This document shows positions 11,290-23,342 of a stretch of 64,000 nucleotides of DNA, in pieces. The notes under the pieces are model-generated. The model made no database searches and was not told the DNA's origin. It saw only the letters and a program-made list of their open reading frames with translations. Position 1 is the stretch's first letter; every line of letters starts with the position of its first letter. Both the position numbers and the translations under genes were made by a program. This stretch comes from Symsagittifera roscoffensis (taxonomy: Eukaryota; Xenacoelomorpha; Acoela; Convolutidae), in assembly GCF_963678635.1 (NCBI RefSeq), contig NC_087070.1, positions 8,030,539-8,094,538 of the forward strand. Direction: 5' to 3'.

Positions 11290-12800
11290 TTGATATGTTA
11301 AGTCATAATACGTACAAAATGCAAACATTAAAAGCATATGTTTGATCGCGTTTTTTTTCTCGAACTCCGCGACCAGAATGCGTTATTATTTTCGAGTAAA
11401 CCGCTTTTCGTTGTCGTACGCTATTAATTTTTTTCTCAATAATTTTTTTTTCTGGATTCATGCTAAAAATTAGCGGACTTCAGGGACAGTTTGAGAAATA
11501 TGGCGACAAAGTTAGCTCACTATGGATATGGAATACAGTTACAAAAAGTAAACCTCTTAGAAGACCAGCTAGGACACGGTTTAAGGGGGTTCTATATTGA
11601 AGAAAACGTATTCAAGATTTTGTTTCCTCTTATTTGGTGACTTACCTGGCAGTAAAAGAGTCTTTTTATTAAATACATGGTTGTGACATAAAATTGCAAA
11701 TGGGTTATAAAGGAAAAAACCACAATAGCTATGCCAAATAGTTTTCGATATGCCTAAAAATGCGCTTACTAAATGACATTTTTTCTTAAGATGTTGGCAA
11801 AAACTTTTTGCATCTGAAAATCCTGCCGTTGTTGTTCCGACTATTGAAAATATGGAGGAACTTTGTCTTCGGGTCTGTTGTCTTCAGGTCTAGTTAAAAT
11901 CAGGATTACTCAAAAGTTTCCCCACTTAAAATTAGGTACCACGAATAATGGTTGGACTGGCTTAGTGATATATCATATTAAAGCACTTGCAGTTGTGATT
12001 TGAACCTCATTAAAAAATTTTAAAAGCTTTCCCCGTGTCAACAAAAAACCGGTTTGAAATTTTTGATTTTTCGTCTAATTTTGGTCGAATAAAGCAAGCT
12101 CGTCAAAAACTCAAAAAAACTTGAATTAGGCTCATTTATTTCTCTGCTGTTGTTGTTCCGACCATTGAGTTTTAGTTTTTTCTTTTTGACTTCCGCGCAA
12201 AATCAAGTACCACAAATAATGATTGGACTGGGTTGAGTGATATATTAATTAAAGCCGTAAAAGTCGTGATTCCAACAAAATTTTAAATCTTTATAAAAAA
12301 TTCCTCCAGTGCTAAGGAAAACCGGTTTGAGGTTTTTGTTAGATTTTTTGTCTTATTTAGAGCAAAAAAAGTGAGCAAGCAGTCTTAGTTTAATTGCTTA
12401 AAAGCTGAAAATAATTACTTTAAAACGTGAAAATTTAATTTCACTTTGGTAACGTTAGATTATTTCAAGAATTTTAGAGCCTTTTTGGATTTTAATTTTT
12501 CATAATTTCAAAAAAATTGCAAAAACAAAATTTTTTCAATTTTTTTTTTTCGTTTTTCTATTAATTTATTTTAAAAAAATTCATTTTCAATTGGTTGATT
12601 TTCGAATGTCTAATATACTTTCTCCTCAATTGTTTGTTTTGCTCATTTTCTCACACCACCTCGAAAAAAAACAACAAAAATTTGAAAAACTTGTATTTGT
12701 TGTATTTTTTAAGAATTTTTCAAGACGATGGTCGGAACATTCTCTGATAATTACAGAGTAACCGGTTATCCTTGTTTTTCCCCATCGTTTTCAATTCCAA
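11290..12800 (+). repeat. Partial and tandemly arranged copies of the GGTCGGAAC repeat family (R2)
   Basis: Two left-end copies begin at about 11832 (GTTGTTCCGACTATTG) and 12152 (GTTGTTCCGACCATTG). Each continues with the family's AAAACCGGTTTGA block (12045 and 12320). One right end is present at 12727 (ATGGTCGGAACATTCTCTG). The same blocks form the longer copies at 15515-16215, 29165-29775 and 43297-44025. The remaining sequence is AT-rich and unassigned. Confidence 0.6.
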
Positions 12801-13194
12801 GTTTTCAGAAAAAACTCGCTGTCGAAACTCAAGTCACTCGCTTTGGCATAATAAGTGAACCATTGAATTTTGCTAAGCATCTTCAAAAGCTGTATATCAA
12901 AATTACCATCTTTCTAAAAAGTTGTAACTGATTTAGCCTTGTAATCTCCACTTCTAACTTCAAAATTCCACTCATTCAAAGGATTGTCGGCTCTTCATTT
13001 TTTGGTCAAATAATCAGAAGGATTCTGTTGAGCCGTATTTGGCACCAAATCATTTTCGGTAGCGGCACATGCTGAAAATGTAGAGAAAAAAACGTTATTT
13101 AAATAGTCCCATGCTCAATTTTTGTAGATTTTGAAAGCCTCCTCTATATACATAAGAACTGCGTCTGTTTATCTAGGCCGCAATCTGGGTTCAG

Positions 13195-13608
13195 ATTCAG
13201 ACTTCTCTCAAAAAGGAGAGGGGTTGGACTTTAAAAAAATCAGAAAATTAAAATTTCTTCAGGTCGACCAAATAGACTTTCTGAGCTCTCTCCTGAAAAA
13301 TAAGAGACCCTGTTTGACCAAATGTTTTGTGCAGCAAGCAATTTAAAAAAGCTGTTGAAAAATGGTGTTTTAAGGCACTTTTCGTATAGTTTTGACCAAG
13401 AAAAATTGCGATTTTTTTTGGCGTGCGCACTCCCCTCAAAACCAGTATACATTAGCGCCTCAGACGCTTTTTGAAGCATTTTAGACTCACCCAGTCGAAA
13501 ATGGAGGTCTCAAAAAAGTACCAAAGGGGGAATCTTTTGGGTAGTCAGGTAGTCGAATCCCTGAAGAAAAGAAGCTACCCTTCCTCCCACCGCCCTCTAA
13601 ATCCGGTA
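13195..13608 (-). mobile_element. hAT-like MITE family copy (minus orientation)
   Basis: Reverse complement carries the family blocks: a start near CGGATTTAGAGGGCGG, the word GCGTGCGCACTCC (13424), and GACCAAATGTTTTGTGCAGC. The body matches 22718-23139. The open frames on both strands here are consequences of the repeat, not genes. Confidence 0.6.
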
Positions 13609-14723
13609 CTTTTGATTTCGCAAGCAGAATACAATACGTTTTATGAATTATATCAGCGGTTTTTTTAAATTAAATACTAGCTCTGACAATTTAAGCTGGC
13701 GAATATATCTTCGGAGAATAAAGACTTCGTTCAATTAAAAGGTAGTTAGCTATTATAATCAATTATGATTAAATTCAGAGTTTATGTTGTGAAAGTTGTT
13801 GCAAAATAATTGCTTATTATCAATATCAGAAAATTTTCCTACGGGTTACAATCAACTATACTTATGTGTCTTATTGGTTCATTTCAGAATTACAAAGGAT
13901 ATGGTTAATTGTATGATTAGATTTTGTCGAAAAAAAGTTAAAATTTGAATGATTTATAAAAACTTTTCGTATGCAGACTGATTTTCATATTTTTTGAATT
14001 TTTTGAATTTTTGTTTCTGGAGTTTGTGTGAAGAACAGTTTTTGAAAAAAGTAGGAAAAAATTGGAAAAGTCCGGAATGCATGATTTCCCATTTTTTTTC
14101 ATTTGTGGAACAAATCTCGTTAGCAAGCAAGCTTGACAACAAAACAAGATGATCTTGATATCCGCAGTTAAGATTTCTTCGGAAGGCTGTTATTAGCTCC
14201 ACAATTTCAGGAGGGCTCAAAATGGTCGAGGTTTTTTTAAAAATAAGATGGTCTGGAGACGATGTAATAATTATTAACAGTTTGACTTTCACCAATATGA
14301 TTTCGATTGATTTACATATTGATTTTTCTTTGTTTTCCACTTTGATTTCGACTAATATAATTTCTAAGAAAGCCTGTTTTCATGCTCAGAAGAGCTTCAA
14401 GTTCTTAAAAGGATGGATTAACTAAACCTATATAAAAAATTTAAATGGACTTAAAATAGCTTTAAATTATGCAACTAGAAAATATAAGTCCTTTTCAGTG
14501 TCTAAACATAATTCAAATTGATTTCGATGGATTTGTGCTGTTGCTATAATCCATGTTAGCTTCACCTAAACTAATTTTTCGAGGTTTAAAAAAATCATTT
14601 TCGTAACTTCATACAGTTTTCAAGTTCCATGAATCTTTCTTTAATCTCCAAAAATTGATCAAAAAATTTTTCTCAAGATTATGGCCGACAAACAAATTGG
14701 AAAAAAATGATGCACAAAAAGCT
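13609..14723. other. No gene seen
   Basis: AT-rich, with several 60-130 codon frames lacking Kozak context, splice partners or recognisable motifs. Nothing supportable. Confidence 0.45.
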
Positions 14724-14976
14724 TAAATATCTTTGCATTTCAACAGTAATTTGTTTTTGACACTTTTTCGACACAAATCAGCTCAATTCAAGAAAATTGG
14801 ATATTAAATTTTTTTCTAATTTTCACTGTAAATCTTAAAAATCGAATTGCAGTATCATTGCGACTGCGACCCATAAAAATAGAAAAAAAATTTTAATATC
14901 CAATTTTCTTGAATTGAGCTGATTTGTGTCGAAAAAGTGTCAAAAACAAATTACTGTTGAAATGCAAAGATATTTA
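14724..14976. repeat. Long inverted repeat (~92-bp arms, ~66-bp loop)
   Basis: The arm at 14724-14815 and its near-perfect reverse complement at 14882-14976 (words CTTGAATTGAGCTGATTTG and GTCGAAAAAGTGTC in both) can form a hairpin of about 90 bp. It resembles a foldback or MITE-derived structure. Confidence 0.85.
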
Positions 14977-15514
14977 TCAACTATCTGAGCTAAGTTCATC
15001 AACTATTAAAATAGTTTGGGTCATTGTTACTGTTATTTACAGCTACTTGGTATTTTTTGCAAGACATCGTTTTCAATGGGATCTTGTAAGAGTTTGCAAT
15101 CCTTGAGTTCAGGGTTTCTGTGGTATTAAAAAGCAAATTTCAGCTAAACTTTCTTAAATGTCAAGTTCAAAGACACTTTTTTTATATTAAGAAATTGGCA
15201 TGCAGTTTTTTTTTTTAAATTTTTTTCCATGTCAAAAATTAGCGCAGAAATTGATTGATACACCTGTTTAATATGTTTGATATACGTTTAATATACATGT
15301 TCTAACCAGTAAATGAGAATTGATTATGTCAAAAAATTTCAAGGTAATATGTATGAAATGATTAGTATAAATATGTTGAATAATAATTAATTTGAATCAA
15401 TTTCAAATTAAGTATTTGTAAAGGAATACAATTTGCTGTAATTTAATTTATAATGCCATAAATAAAGAGGACTCAAATTTATGGTTTTAGATTGTTCAAG
15501 AAACCTTTCAATTT
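14977..15514. other. No gene seen
   Basis: AT-rich; no motif or splice-supported exon. Confidence 0.45.
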
Positions 15515-16215
15515 TAATATTGTCCGACATTGAAAATTGGGAGGAACTTTATATTCGGTTGTCTTTTTGTTGTTTTTGCTTTTGTTTTCCACGCTAAATC
15601 AGTTATCACAAACAATGATCAGACTGAGTTGTTGAGTGATACATCAAAATAAAGCCATTTCAGTCTTGATTCGAACCACATTAAAAAATTTTCAAAATCT
15701 TTTCCCAGTGTCGAGAAAAACCGGTTTGAAATTTTTGATTTTTTGTCTTAATTCGAATAAAGCAAGCGAGCTGGCATACAAGCTGAATTATGCCTAATTT
15801 AAGATCTTGAAATTTAAATTTAAGCAAGTAAAGTTAGTTTTTGGAGTTTATAGCTTCAATTTGGGAACCAAAAAATGTACATTTTTTTTTCTACAAAAAC
15901 TTTGTCCAATTTGCTTATATTACTATGATTATCTAATATGCCTACATTGTATTCTTATGTCAGATCTTTTTATCACACCAAGCAGAAAAAACTACACTAA
16001 TTTGGAAAAAATTCAAAACCGTAGTTTTCTAAAGACTATGGTCGGAACATTCTGTGCTACTTGGACAGTAACCGGCTATCCTTGTTTTAGTTATAACATT
16101 AGACCAATTTAAAGTGATTTTCCCATCGACTTGATTACATTGTTTTCTATAGTTTTTCATGATACTAAAATCAACCTTAGTCCATCTATATAAGTGCAGG
16201 TGGTGATTCATTTTT
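15515..16215 (+). repeat. R2 dispersed repeat, copy A (full)
   Basis: Aligns throughout with 43297-44025. Shared blocks are GATACATCAAAATAAAGCC/TACATTATAATAAAGCCC, GTGTCGAGAAAAACCGGTTT, CAGATCTTTTTATCACACC, ATGGTCGGAACATTCTGTGC, AGTAACCGGCTAT, and the shared end TAAGTGCAGGTGGTGATTC. About 700 bp with no transposase. A degenerate inverted pair (TCCGACCATTG-type left, ATGGTCGGA right) lies inside rather than at the ends. Confidence 0.75.
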
Positions 16216-16996
16216 TAAGTGTGAGCCTTTCTGACACATTTTTAGTGCCCTTAAATCAAAAATAGAATGTGACACTGGCATTGAAAAGGATTGAACAAAA
16301 ACTTTACTAAGGAAAGACAAAAAATTTTTGGATGTAGTATTTTTAAAAATAGAGGTGACCAAAATGCTACAAGGTCATTTTGCCTAAATTGGAAACTGCA
16401 TCGCTCATGCTTAGATGAATCACAAAATTTTTTGCAAAAAAAAATTGAAAAAAGTGTCCACCTGTCCTGGGAAAATTATAAGCGAACTTCTTAGTGCTTC
16501 GGGTTGCTACTTTTAGCTGCTTTCAAAAAACAGCTGGCATTTTTATTTGTTTTATTATTAGCAACAGAAAAATCACTATACGCGAATGAAGATTCGTTTG
16601 AAGCAAATTCATAGGTGGTTTTTTGTTTAGGTTGCAAATGTTCTGAATTCAAGCACCAATAGGACTGTTGGTAAGATACCACCGATTTAAGAGTGCATAG
16701 CTTAAAGATCAGAATAAGCGGTTTACACTTTTTGATAAGGACCAAGAACCAGTGCTTTGTTCTTAAAAACCTTTTTAAGTCATTGGTTAATGACGTTGAA
16801 TCATCTTATTACAAATTCGATCTTTTGAGCTATATACATCCGATATATCAATTCAAAAAACTGTATATTGGCTCAACTTCAAATCAAAGAGAGTTGTTCT
16901 GCTTTTTTCTATGAAAAGTTTATCTTAAGTTATTTTTTTGCTAGGCAAAGTTATCGCTATCTGATGTTTTTAAAACCTTTTTCTTCAGCTTCTGGG
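16216..16996. other. No gene seen
   Basis: Downstream of the minus-strand candidate exon; possibly its 3' untranslated region near 16997. No other feature is supported. Confidence 0.4.
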
Positions 16997-17353
16997 TTAA
17001 TCCCCTGCCACTGATCCCCCCTTCAAGCTGCCCGCAACACTATCATTGCCACGGGGAATCAATTTATAATTAGACTCGTCCATTTTTTCCGCGCCCAGGT
17101 TATTATCCCCAAACAGCTCCGCGTAGTCCACGTTAGTTGGTGGGGGTGCCGATGACTGAGGTACCGAAGGTGGTCTTGTCTCTTCGACTTCAACTCCCGT
17201 CCCCCCTGTTCCCCCCTGGCCGGCGGTGGAGGGGGCTTGGGTGGTGGGGGCGGCGGTGGTTCCCATCTCATTGTACTCTTCTTCGTCGTCTTCGGCGAAG
17301 GTGGCGAGACCGCCGGAAGAAGTAAAGAGGGATGGTTTCACTTTGATTTTCAT
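16997..17353 (-). CDS. Candidate exon or small gene: acidic, Pro/Thr/Gly-rich C-terminus
   Basis: Open for 118 codons to a TAA, with much higher GC than its surroundings and clear amino-acid bias: an EDDEEEYNE acidic run, a Thr/Ala/Pro stretch, a Pro/Ser stretch, then DYAELFGDN and a Ser/Gly-rich end. These features argue for real coding. Either translation starts at the ATG at 17353 (A at -3), or it is a last exon beginning at 17340 after an AG. In the latter case it takes phase 1 and is phase-compatible with the candidate exon at 26121-26250, but the acceptor lacks a pyrimidine tract. Family not recognised; it could be a cytoplasmic tail. Confidence 0.5.
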   Translation of the reverse strand: MKIKVKPSLFTSSGGLATFAEDDEEEYNEMGTTAAPTTQAPSTAGQGGTGGTGVEVEETRPPSVPQSSAPPPTNVDYAELFGDNNLGAEKMDESNYKLIPRGNDSVAGSLKGGSVAGD

Positions 17354-17581
17354 AATTCGACACTTGTTTAATTTTCTTTCAAAAAAACTTATCGTTATAA
17401 CTGAGACTCAAATAACACACCTTCTTTACTATTTGACATCTTTTTAAATTATGAACATAATTATCTGTCGATGAATAAAATGATTAGAAAATGCTGTGCT
17501 GTAAAAGTTCCTCAGAAACCGTTGTCCAAGTGACTGCAAATCTAACATCAACCTTATTTACATATCCGCAATCGAAGATGG

Positions 17582-18008
17582 GAAAAAGTAATGAACGCAA
17601 GTAAACCTAAAAAACACTTCCTTTCTTGAAAAAATCTCAATTTTCGAAAGAAAAAGTGGATGCCTTTTAAGCTCTTTGAAATTCTAGACAAATTTAGGAT
17701 TGGCGTTTTTAGAAAAAATTAAACCAACTTGAAAAAACTGTATCAGTCGGTAAAATTTTTATTCCGCTGGAAATCTAAAAACTAAATTCCACTTTTGAAA
17801 CTAGAAATCGTTCACGTTTTTTTTGCGCCATTTCCACGTTCGTATTTGGAGAATGCTATTTATGTAACTTTTAGCAGATGAATTTTAATTCAACTCAAAA
17901 AGTGCATTATACCTAAGTACATCCATATTTTAAGACTTTTCCTGAAAAAAAAAACAAAAAAAATCAGCACGACCTATATAATAGTCTTCACTCTGTTCAT
18001 TACTCTTC
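17582..18008. mobile_element. R1 MITE copy (GAACGCAAGT termini)
   Basis: Left terminus AAAGTAATGAACGCAAGTA; right terminus CTGTTCATTACTCTT is its inverted partner. Shares the internal GGTAAAATTTTTATTCCGCTGG block with 22207 and related blocks with 27735, 29073 and 39800. No coding capacity. Confidence 0.65.
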
Positions 18009-18469
18009 AGAGAACTAATTTTTTGGTTGAAAAAAAGTTTATTTGTTTTTAATCAGAAGATGATAGTCGACCAAAGCAGTTTTCGTTAACTAATTCAGCT
18101 TTCATTTTCATTTCATTAAGTAACTTCTGACCCAATCCTCTTTTTTTTCAAAAACGAGGTCAGGCTGAGATATTGAAAAACAGGCTATTGTTGTTTATGT
18201 TTATTTTTTTTGCAAAGAATAACAAATTGTGACCTGGCGCGATTGTTCAAAATACTCAGCTCGCAGTTCAGGTACAATAAAATGGCTTGTCTTCAAAGAT
18301 GGTGGTTTTGAATTGAAAACATCTACAGTTTTGCTTTGCTGTCTTCTAGACCATATTTTATACCTGATATTATTACATATGGCAATTAATTTCAGCTGAT
18401 CTAATGCGACTGTATAAAGACTTTTAATATTCATTATAAAGTGGTGTTTGTGAGAGTAACTGGCTCAGA
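18009..18469. other. Upstream of the 18470 gene; no defined promoter
   Basis: Contains no convincing TATA or initiator that I can assign. Any 5' non-coding exon of the next gene would lie here or further upstream. Confidence 0.35.
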
Positions 18470-21400
18470 ATGGTGGTTTCAATTCAGTCTACTGACTTCA
18501 AAGAGTCCTTTGACGAGGTGTTGGACGATGGAATCAGTAGAGTTCTTAACCAGTATAACTCATGGAGACACGAAAGAGACAAAATCGACAAAAGTCCACA
18601 ACTGTAAGTCAAAAAAACACTCGAATTTTTTTCAGGTACCGGAAATTTTTGAAAACAAAGTCAGTCAATAAGAAATTTTTTTCAAATGCAAATCCTACCA
18701 GCCTCTTTTTAAAACATCCTGATTTCTTCAGGAATTCAGAACTCGTCAAAATTCTTCTATTAAGTACGAAAGATTGCAGGTGGCGAATTTTTTGTACCAT
18801 ACCATACCTTTTTTTGTACAGGCGCGGATCGTAGTTTTTTCGAGGGGGGTTCGGTGTCGGATTTTAGGGTCATTCGGTCAAAAATCATGGATGTCTTAAA
18901 ATAGCAACAATGAGAAGACCCTTTGATTGGTCCGAGGAACCGCGTATAGCTAAAGCACAAGGTACGATGGCCTAATTGCTTTGTGGTCATAAAGAAACGT
19001 TTAGGCTAATTGATCATGTTTTGTTCAGGTACGACGCCGGAGCCGAGGAATTGATGCGTGAAAACCTAATCTCGAAAGTGATCGGCATCCAGCAAATGTT
19101 CGAGAAGCCGAAAGGACCTCGACTGCGAAACTTATGGACGGATAGACGAATGAAACTCATCAAAAACATGGGCCAAATTCAATCTATTCTGAAATCTATG
19201 AAAGAAAAACCAAAAAAGAAAAAGAAGAAAAAACCAAAAGTTATCTTACCACCTGTAGTTGAAAGCGAGAAGCCCAAACCACTTCCGGAAGGGTTTGTAA
19301 ATTTCTCCAAATTGTTGCCGCGAGTCGACCCGAAGACGATGGAGACGCGAAGCTTCACGTGGTCGAGGGAAAGAGATACCTGTCTGATTGATAAATACGT
19401 GGGCCAAGAGCACATGAAGGATCAAGCTTTGAGGGAACATACTTTGGGAATAAAGCCAATTTTGAAAATCGGTGAGTGAAATAAACTGTTTTTGATGCCA
19501 TCAAAACTAAAAACTGGGTCAGCATCACCGGTAAAAAAATTTTGACAACCGGCCAAATATAATTGAGTTATGACATTTTAATAATCAGTTGGATAAACAA
19601 TCAAAAGAACAAATTTTCAAAAAAGCTTTAAATGATCTCCGATTATAGAGTTTTAGAAAAACAATCCAATAACATGGGAAAAAGAGAAAACAATGCAAAA
19701 AATGTAAAATAATTTATTACTTTAATAAAAAAAAACTATTCCGCAAAATCTCAAAAAGTGAATTTGTTTCAATGGCGTGTAAAATTATATTTCAGACTTC
19801 TTTGAAGACATTTCCTTCCCATTAACTCCAACCTGGACAAAACTGCCTATTTCTAAACACGACTTGGAAGACGAAAGAACTCCTGGCCATTCGGCAGACC
19901 ACAAACATCGAGACCCAAACAGACTTCTGCCTGTAAGTAGAGCTGGATCCAGAATGTCCGTCGTGAAATCTAGACATCCTTCCAGACAAAACTCAGCGCG
20001 AGACAGTTTGTCTAGACAGAGCAACCGCCGCAAGATGTCGATGAACAAATTAAATCCCGATTTTGACATGCTCCAAAGAAAAATGTCTGAATCGAAATCT
20101 AGAAAGAATTCAATTGCGATGAGTAAAAAAAAGAGTCTACCTGTTCCTGGACTTCATTTCAATGTCATTGACGAGGAAACTGATTTCAATCGTTCGGATT
20201 CCGAGAGTATGGCGTCGCCAATACACGCTCAAGATTTCCAGATGCTCTACCAATTTTCGGGGATGTCGCCTTTTGGAATAAGTCGGAGGGGAAGTCAAGT
20301 CTCGAACAGGTCTGGGATGAAAGGGGAGGGAGAAGCGGATCAAGGCGAGCATGGGGACACTGGTGAACCGCGGCTGGAAGTTGACACGGAGCGATACTAT
20401 AGACATTGGTGCAAGAAACAGGTCAGGCGTATTGCTAAAAAACCCCAAAAAATCATAAAAAACTAACTGATCACTGAAACTTTTAACCCAGGCATCCAAA
20501 CAAAACCTCAACGCTATACCCGTACCTTACAAAAACTTGGAAACCAGATCTGAGCATCGTAAAATCTTGCCTATTTCAGATCTTGTCCAGACATGGTGCA
20601 TGTTTCGTTTGGACATGGACATGTCTGAATCAGGACTGAGGCAGGCATGGATTCCATCACAAAAGCAGATCTGCTCAAGGCCTGATTCAGACCTGGGGCA
20701 CACATGGGTCAGACCTGCTGCAGATCTGCAGCAGGTCTGACCCATGTGTGCCCCAGGTCTGAATCAGGCCTTGAGCAGATCTGCTTTTGTGATGGAATCC
20801 ATGCCTGCCTCAGTCCTGATTCAGACATGTCCATGTCCAAACGAAACATGCACCATGGCTGGACAAGATCTGAAATAGGCAAGATTTTACGATGTTCAGA
20901 TCTGGTTTCCAAGTTTTTGTTGGATAGATTTCCACTCACTAAAACTTCAAAAAGACTCCGGGGCAGATCGATTCAAGGGTCTAAAAACAGTTTTGATCAA
21001 TTTTTTTTGCAAACAAGGCAAAAAAACAAGCTGTTTAAAAGATTTATTTAAATGTTTTATTTTCAATATTTTAACTAAAACACTTGCTAGATGTTGAAGA
21101 ACAAGAAAATGAACCACATAATTGGGCTCTTTTCCAATTTCCCAACCCCCAACGAAGTTTATGACATTAGAAGTCGTTTTTAAAAATTTTCAAATATTGA
21201 ACTTGAGAAAACAGGGGTGTGGAAACTGGAAAAGAGCCTATAAGTCAGATTTGGAGTTATATTGCTCGAAAAATTGTTATATTGTTAATATTTCTGTTCC
21301 TTCTTTTTCAAATATGACATTCATTTTTATTTTATTTCCGTAACATTAAAATTGTTGTATCTTCCAGGTCTGAACATGTCTGATACAGTTCAGGGCAGAT

Positions 21401-21835
21401 ATGCAATCTCACAACAAATGGATTAACCCTGGGCATATCTGTATTTTTATTTTATTTCTGTACGGGTAAAAACTAAGTTGATTACGACAAAACTGTTGAA
21501 GAAGTAAAATCAATTTATTTTTCGCGCTATTTTCCGCACAATGATAAATATTCTTAATTATTGTTTAACAGAAAACGAAGCAGAAGCTGAAGTTTTTCGA
21601 AGTGTCCGAAGACGACAGCAGCGACCACGAAATCACCAGTGAAGACCTGAACGAGAGACATTCAGACCTCAAATCACCGCCGCCCAAATGCGGACTGTCG
21701 TTACATGAGAGTTTTCTCGCGTACAATCCAGAAGACAGCCACACAAAAAGAGAAATCGAGAAGCTCAGACGAAGGAAACTTGATGAACTGTTTTTGGGGC
21801 TGAAGAAGTTTGCTGTGCGAAATATAGACAGTTGA
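18470..21835 (+). CDS. Four-exon host gene, 488 aa, function unrecognised
   Basis: Exons 18470-18603, 19029-19471, 19796-20421 and 21572-21835 join with every phase matching (2, 1, 0) and total 489 codons including TGA. Donors read GTAAGT, GTGAGT, GTCAGG; acceptors TTGTTCAG, ATTTCAG, TTAACAG. The start ATG has A at -3 and G at +4. The protein opens with an acidic/helical segment (about residues 1-45), then has a lysine block (KKKKKKKPK, about residue 115) that could be a nuclear signal. A Ser/Arg-rich region follows (about 245-300), then acidic serine clusters (SEDDSSD, about 412) and a charged helix near the C-terminus. No domain or family is recognised and no signal peptide or membrane segment is seen. 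The last intron carries the 392-bp palindrome. Another exon in the first intron cannot be excluded. Confidence 0.85.
20529..20920. repeat. 392-bp near-perfect palindrome in an intron
   Basis: The two 196-bp arms meet at 20724/20725 in CAGATCTG with no spacer, and I count two mismatches (near 20554 and 20590). Arms begin ACAAAAACTTGG and end CCAAGTTTTTGT. The sequence is rich in CAGATCTG- and CAGACCTG-like words. A short related piece (CAGGTCTGAACATGTCTG) lies downstream at about 21366. The identical frames on both strands are produced by the symmetry and are not genes. Confidence 0.97.
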
Positions 21836-21840
21836 AGCAA

Positions 21841-22053
21841 CTTTTACTGCTAGATAGAAAAATGATAAAAATAACTGATAAACTACAGGGTCTTTGAGAT
21901 AAAGTTCTTGAAATTAAAGTAGAATTTCTCATGAAGTATTTGAGCTGAGGTACTGGAAGTTTGGCACTGTGAATTTAACATATTGAAATTATTGGATCTA
22001 AGTATTAAATATCAGATATGTCAATTTGGAGATAAAAAACCATTATACAGTTG
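21841..22053. other. Probable 3' flank of the 18470 gene
   Basis: AT-rich; no clean AATAAA signal found close to the stop. Confidence 0.35.
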
Positions 22054-22485
22054 GAAAAGAGTCAAGGAACGCAAGTTAACAGAAAACTTAATATTTGAAT
22101 TTCAAAGAGAAATTTATATGGCACCATGTTCTTTGAATTCTAAGAACAATTTATTATAGAGGTTTCTTTTTGATTAAATCAACTCAATTTGAGAAAAATG
22201 AATCAATTGGTAAAATTTTTATTCCGCTGGGAAGTTTGAACTTTTAATTTTTCAGAACTGAAAATCGATCACGTTTAGTTGGGACTTTTGGTGTTCAGTA
22301 GTGTAGATTGCTTTGCTTTGGACCTTTGGACAAAGGAAACGAACCAATTTCGAAAAAAGCCAAAGTCAAACAGCAAAAAAATGAATGAGTTCGAGCCTGA
22401 ACAAACGTTAAAACGTTTCCTGAAAAAAACTATAAAAAATCATCGCGACTTAGATTAGATTCTGAGTTACGTTCATTGGCTTCAA
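22054..22485. mobile_element. R1 MITE copy
   Basis: Left terminus AAAAGAGTCAAGGAACGCAAG, internal GGTAAAATTTTTATTCCGCTGG block, right terminus ACGTTCATTGGCTT. A second family-like tail (GACCTATATCAGAGTATTCAC) follows at 22578, suggesting overlapping insertions. Confidence 0.6.
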
Positions 22486-22717
22486 AAATTTTTGCGAAAT
22501 TGAAATTTTTTTCTTATTTTGTTTTCTTGAAAAATCACATTGTGAACAAATTTTAAGACAAAAAATAGCAAAAAAAAAATCACCAAGACCTATATCAGAG
22601 TATTCACTACGATGATGACTCTATAACAATTCTTGGGAATTATTAACGGTTTGTTGGTTCCTTGATAGTGGATTTTTCATCCGCGCCGAAACTAATTGTT
22701 AATTGGTTAATTGTAAT

Positions 22718-23139
22718 CAGTAGCGAATTTAGGGGGAAAGTACACTCCCTCTCTCCCACCCTCAAGGATTTGACCCCCTGCCGACCCAAAAGGGTACTAC
22801 CGTCCCCCCTTCATACTATTTTGAGATAGCTGCTTTTGGCTAACTGGACCATATAGTTTTTCTTTGGCGCCAATGCATGCTATTGCTAAGGGGGAGTGCG
22901 CGCCAAAAAACGAAACTTTTTTGTCAAAATATTCCAAAAAGTGCTTAAAACCGCCCTAAAAACAGCTTTTTTGGCCTGTTTTTCTTTCAAAAATTCGCCT
23001 GCCGTGCAAATTATTAGGCCAAAGAAGTTTTTTTTACTCGAGAAGTCTCAAAAAATCAGTTCGATTGAACTAAAATTAGGTCGACAAAAATTAGAATTTA
23101 AATATCCACACCTTCGAGAAAATCTTAGATCCGCTTCTG
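22718..23139 (+). mobile_element. hAT-like MITE, 422 bp, with decayed 8-bp target duplication
   Basis: Begins CAGTAGCGAATTTAGG and ends CTTAGATCCGCTTCTG, an imperfect terminal inverted repeat of hAT style (CAG...CTG). Flanking octamers are ATTGTAAT (22710-22717) and ATTGTAGA (23140-23147), matching at 6 of 8. Body matches 37293-37636. Non-autonomous. Confidence 0.8.
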
Positions 23140-23342
23140 ATTGTAGATGTAACAATTAATTTAACAAAACTTTATCTTAATTTAAATATGTTTGCAATTT
23201 TTATGTTAAAGGGCAAACACAGACATACCTAAAAACACAGAAAGAGCTGGCGAGAAAACAGTAGAGGACCGCAAGTGTTGCCACGCAAATAAACTTTCAT
23301 AAGCGAGAATCTAAAAGCGACCAAATTCAGCTAAGTTAAGAC

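Noticed and set aside
13954-14340. 128-codon minus frame
   Set aside because: Low-complexity Lys/Ser/Phe text in AT-rich DNA; no ATG context or partner exon.
17059-17325. Pro- and Arg-rich frames overlapping the acidic exon on both strands
   Set aside because: Shadows of the 16997-17353 minus frame in GC-rich codons.
20537-20939. Two identical 67-76 codon frames on opposite strands
   Set aside because: Produced by the palindrome's symmetry; no start context, no conservation argument.
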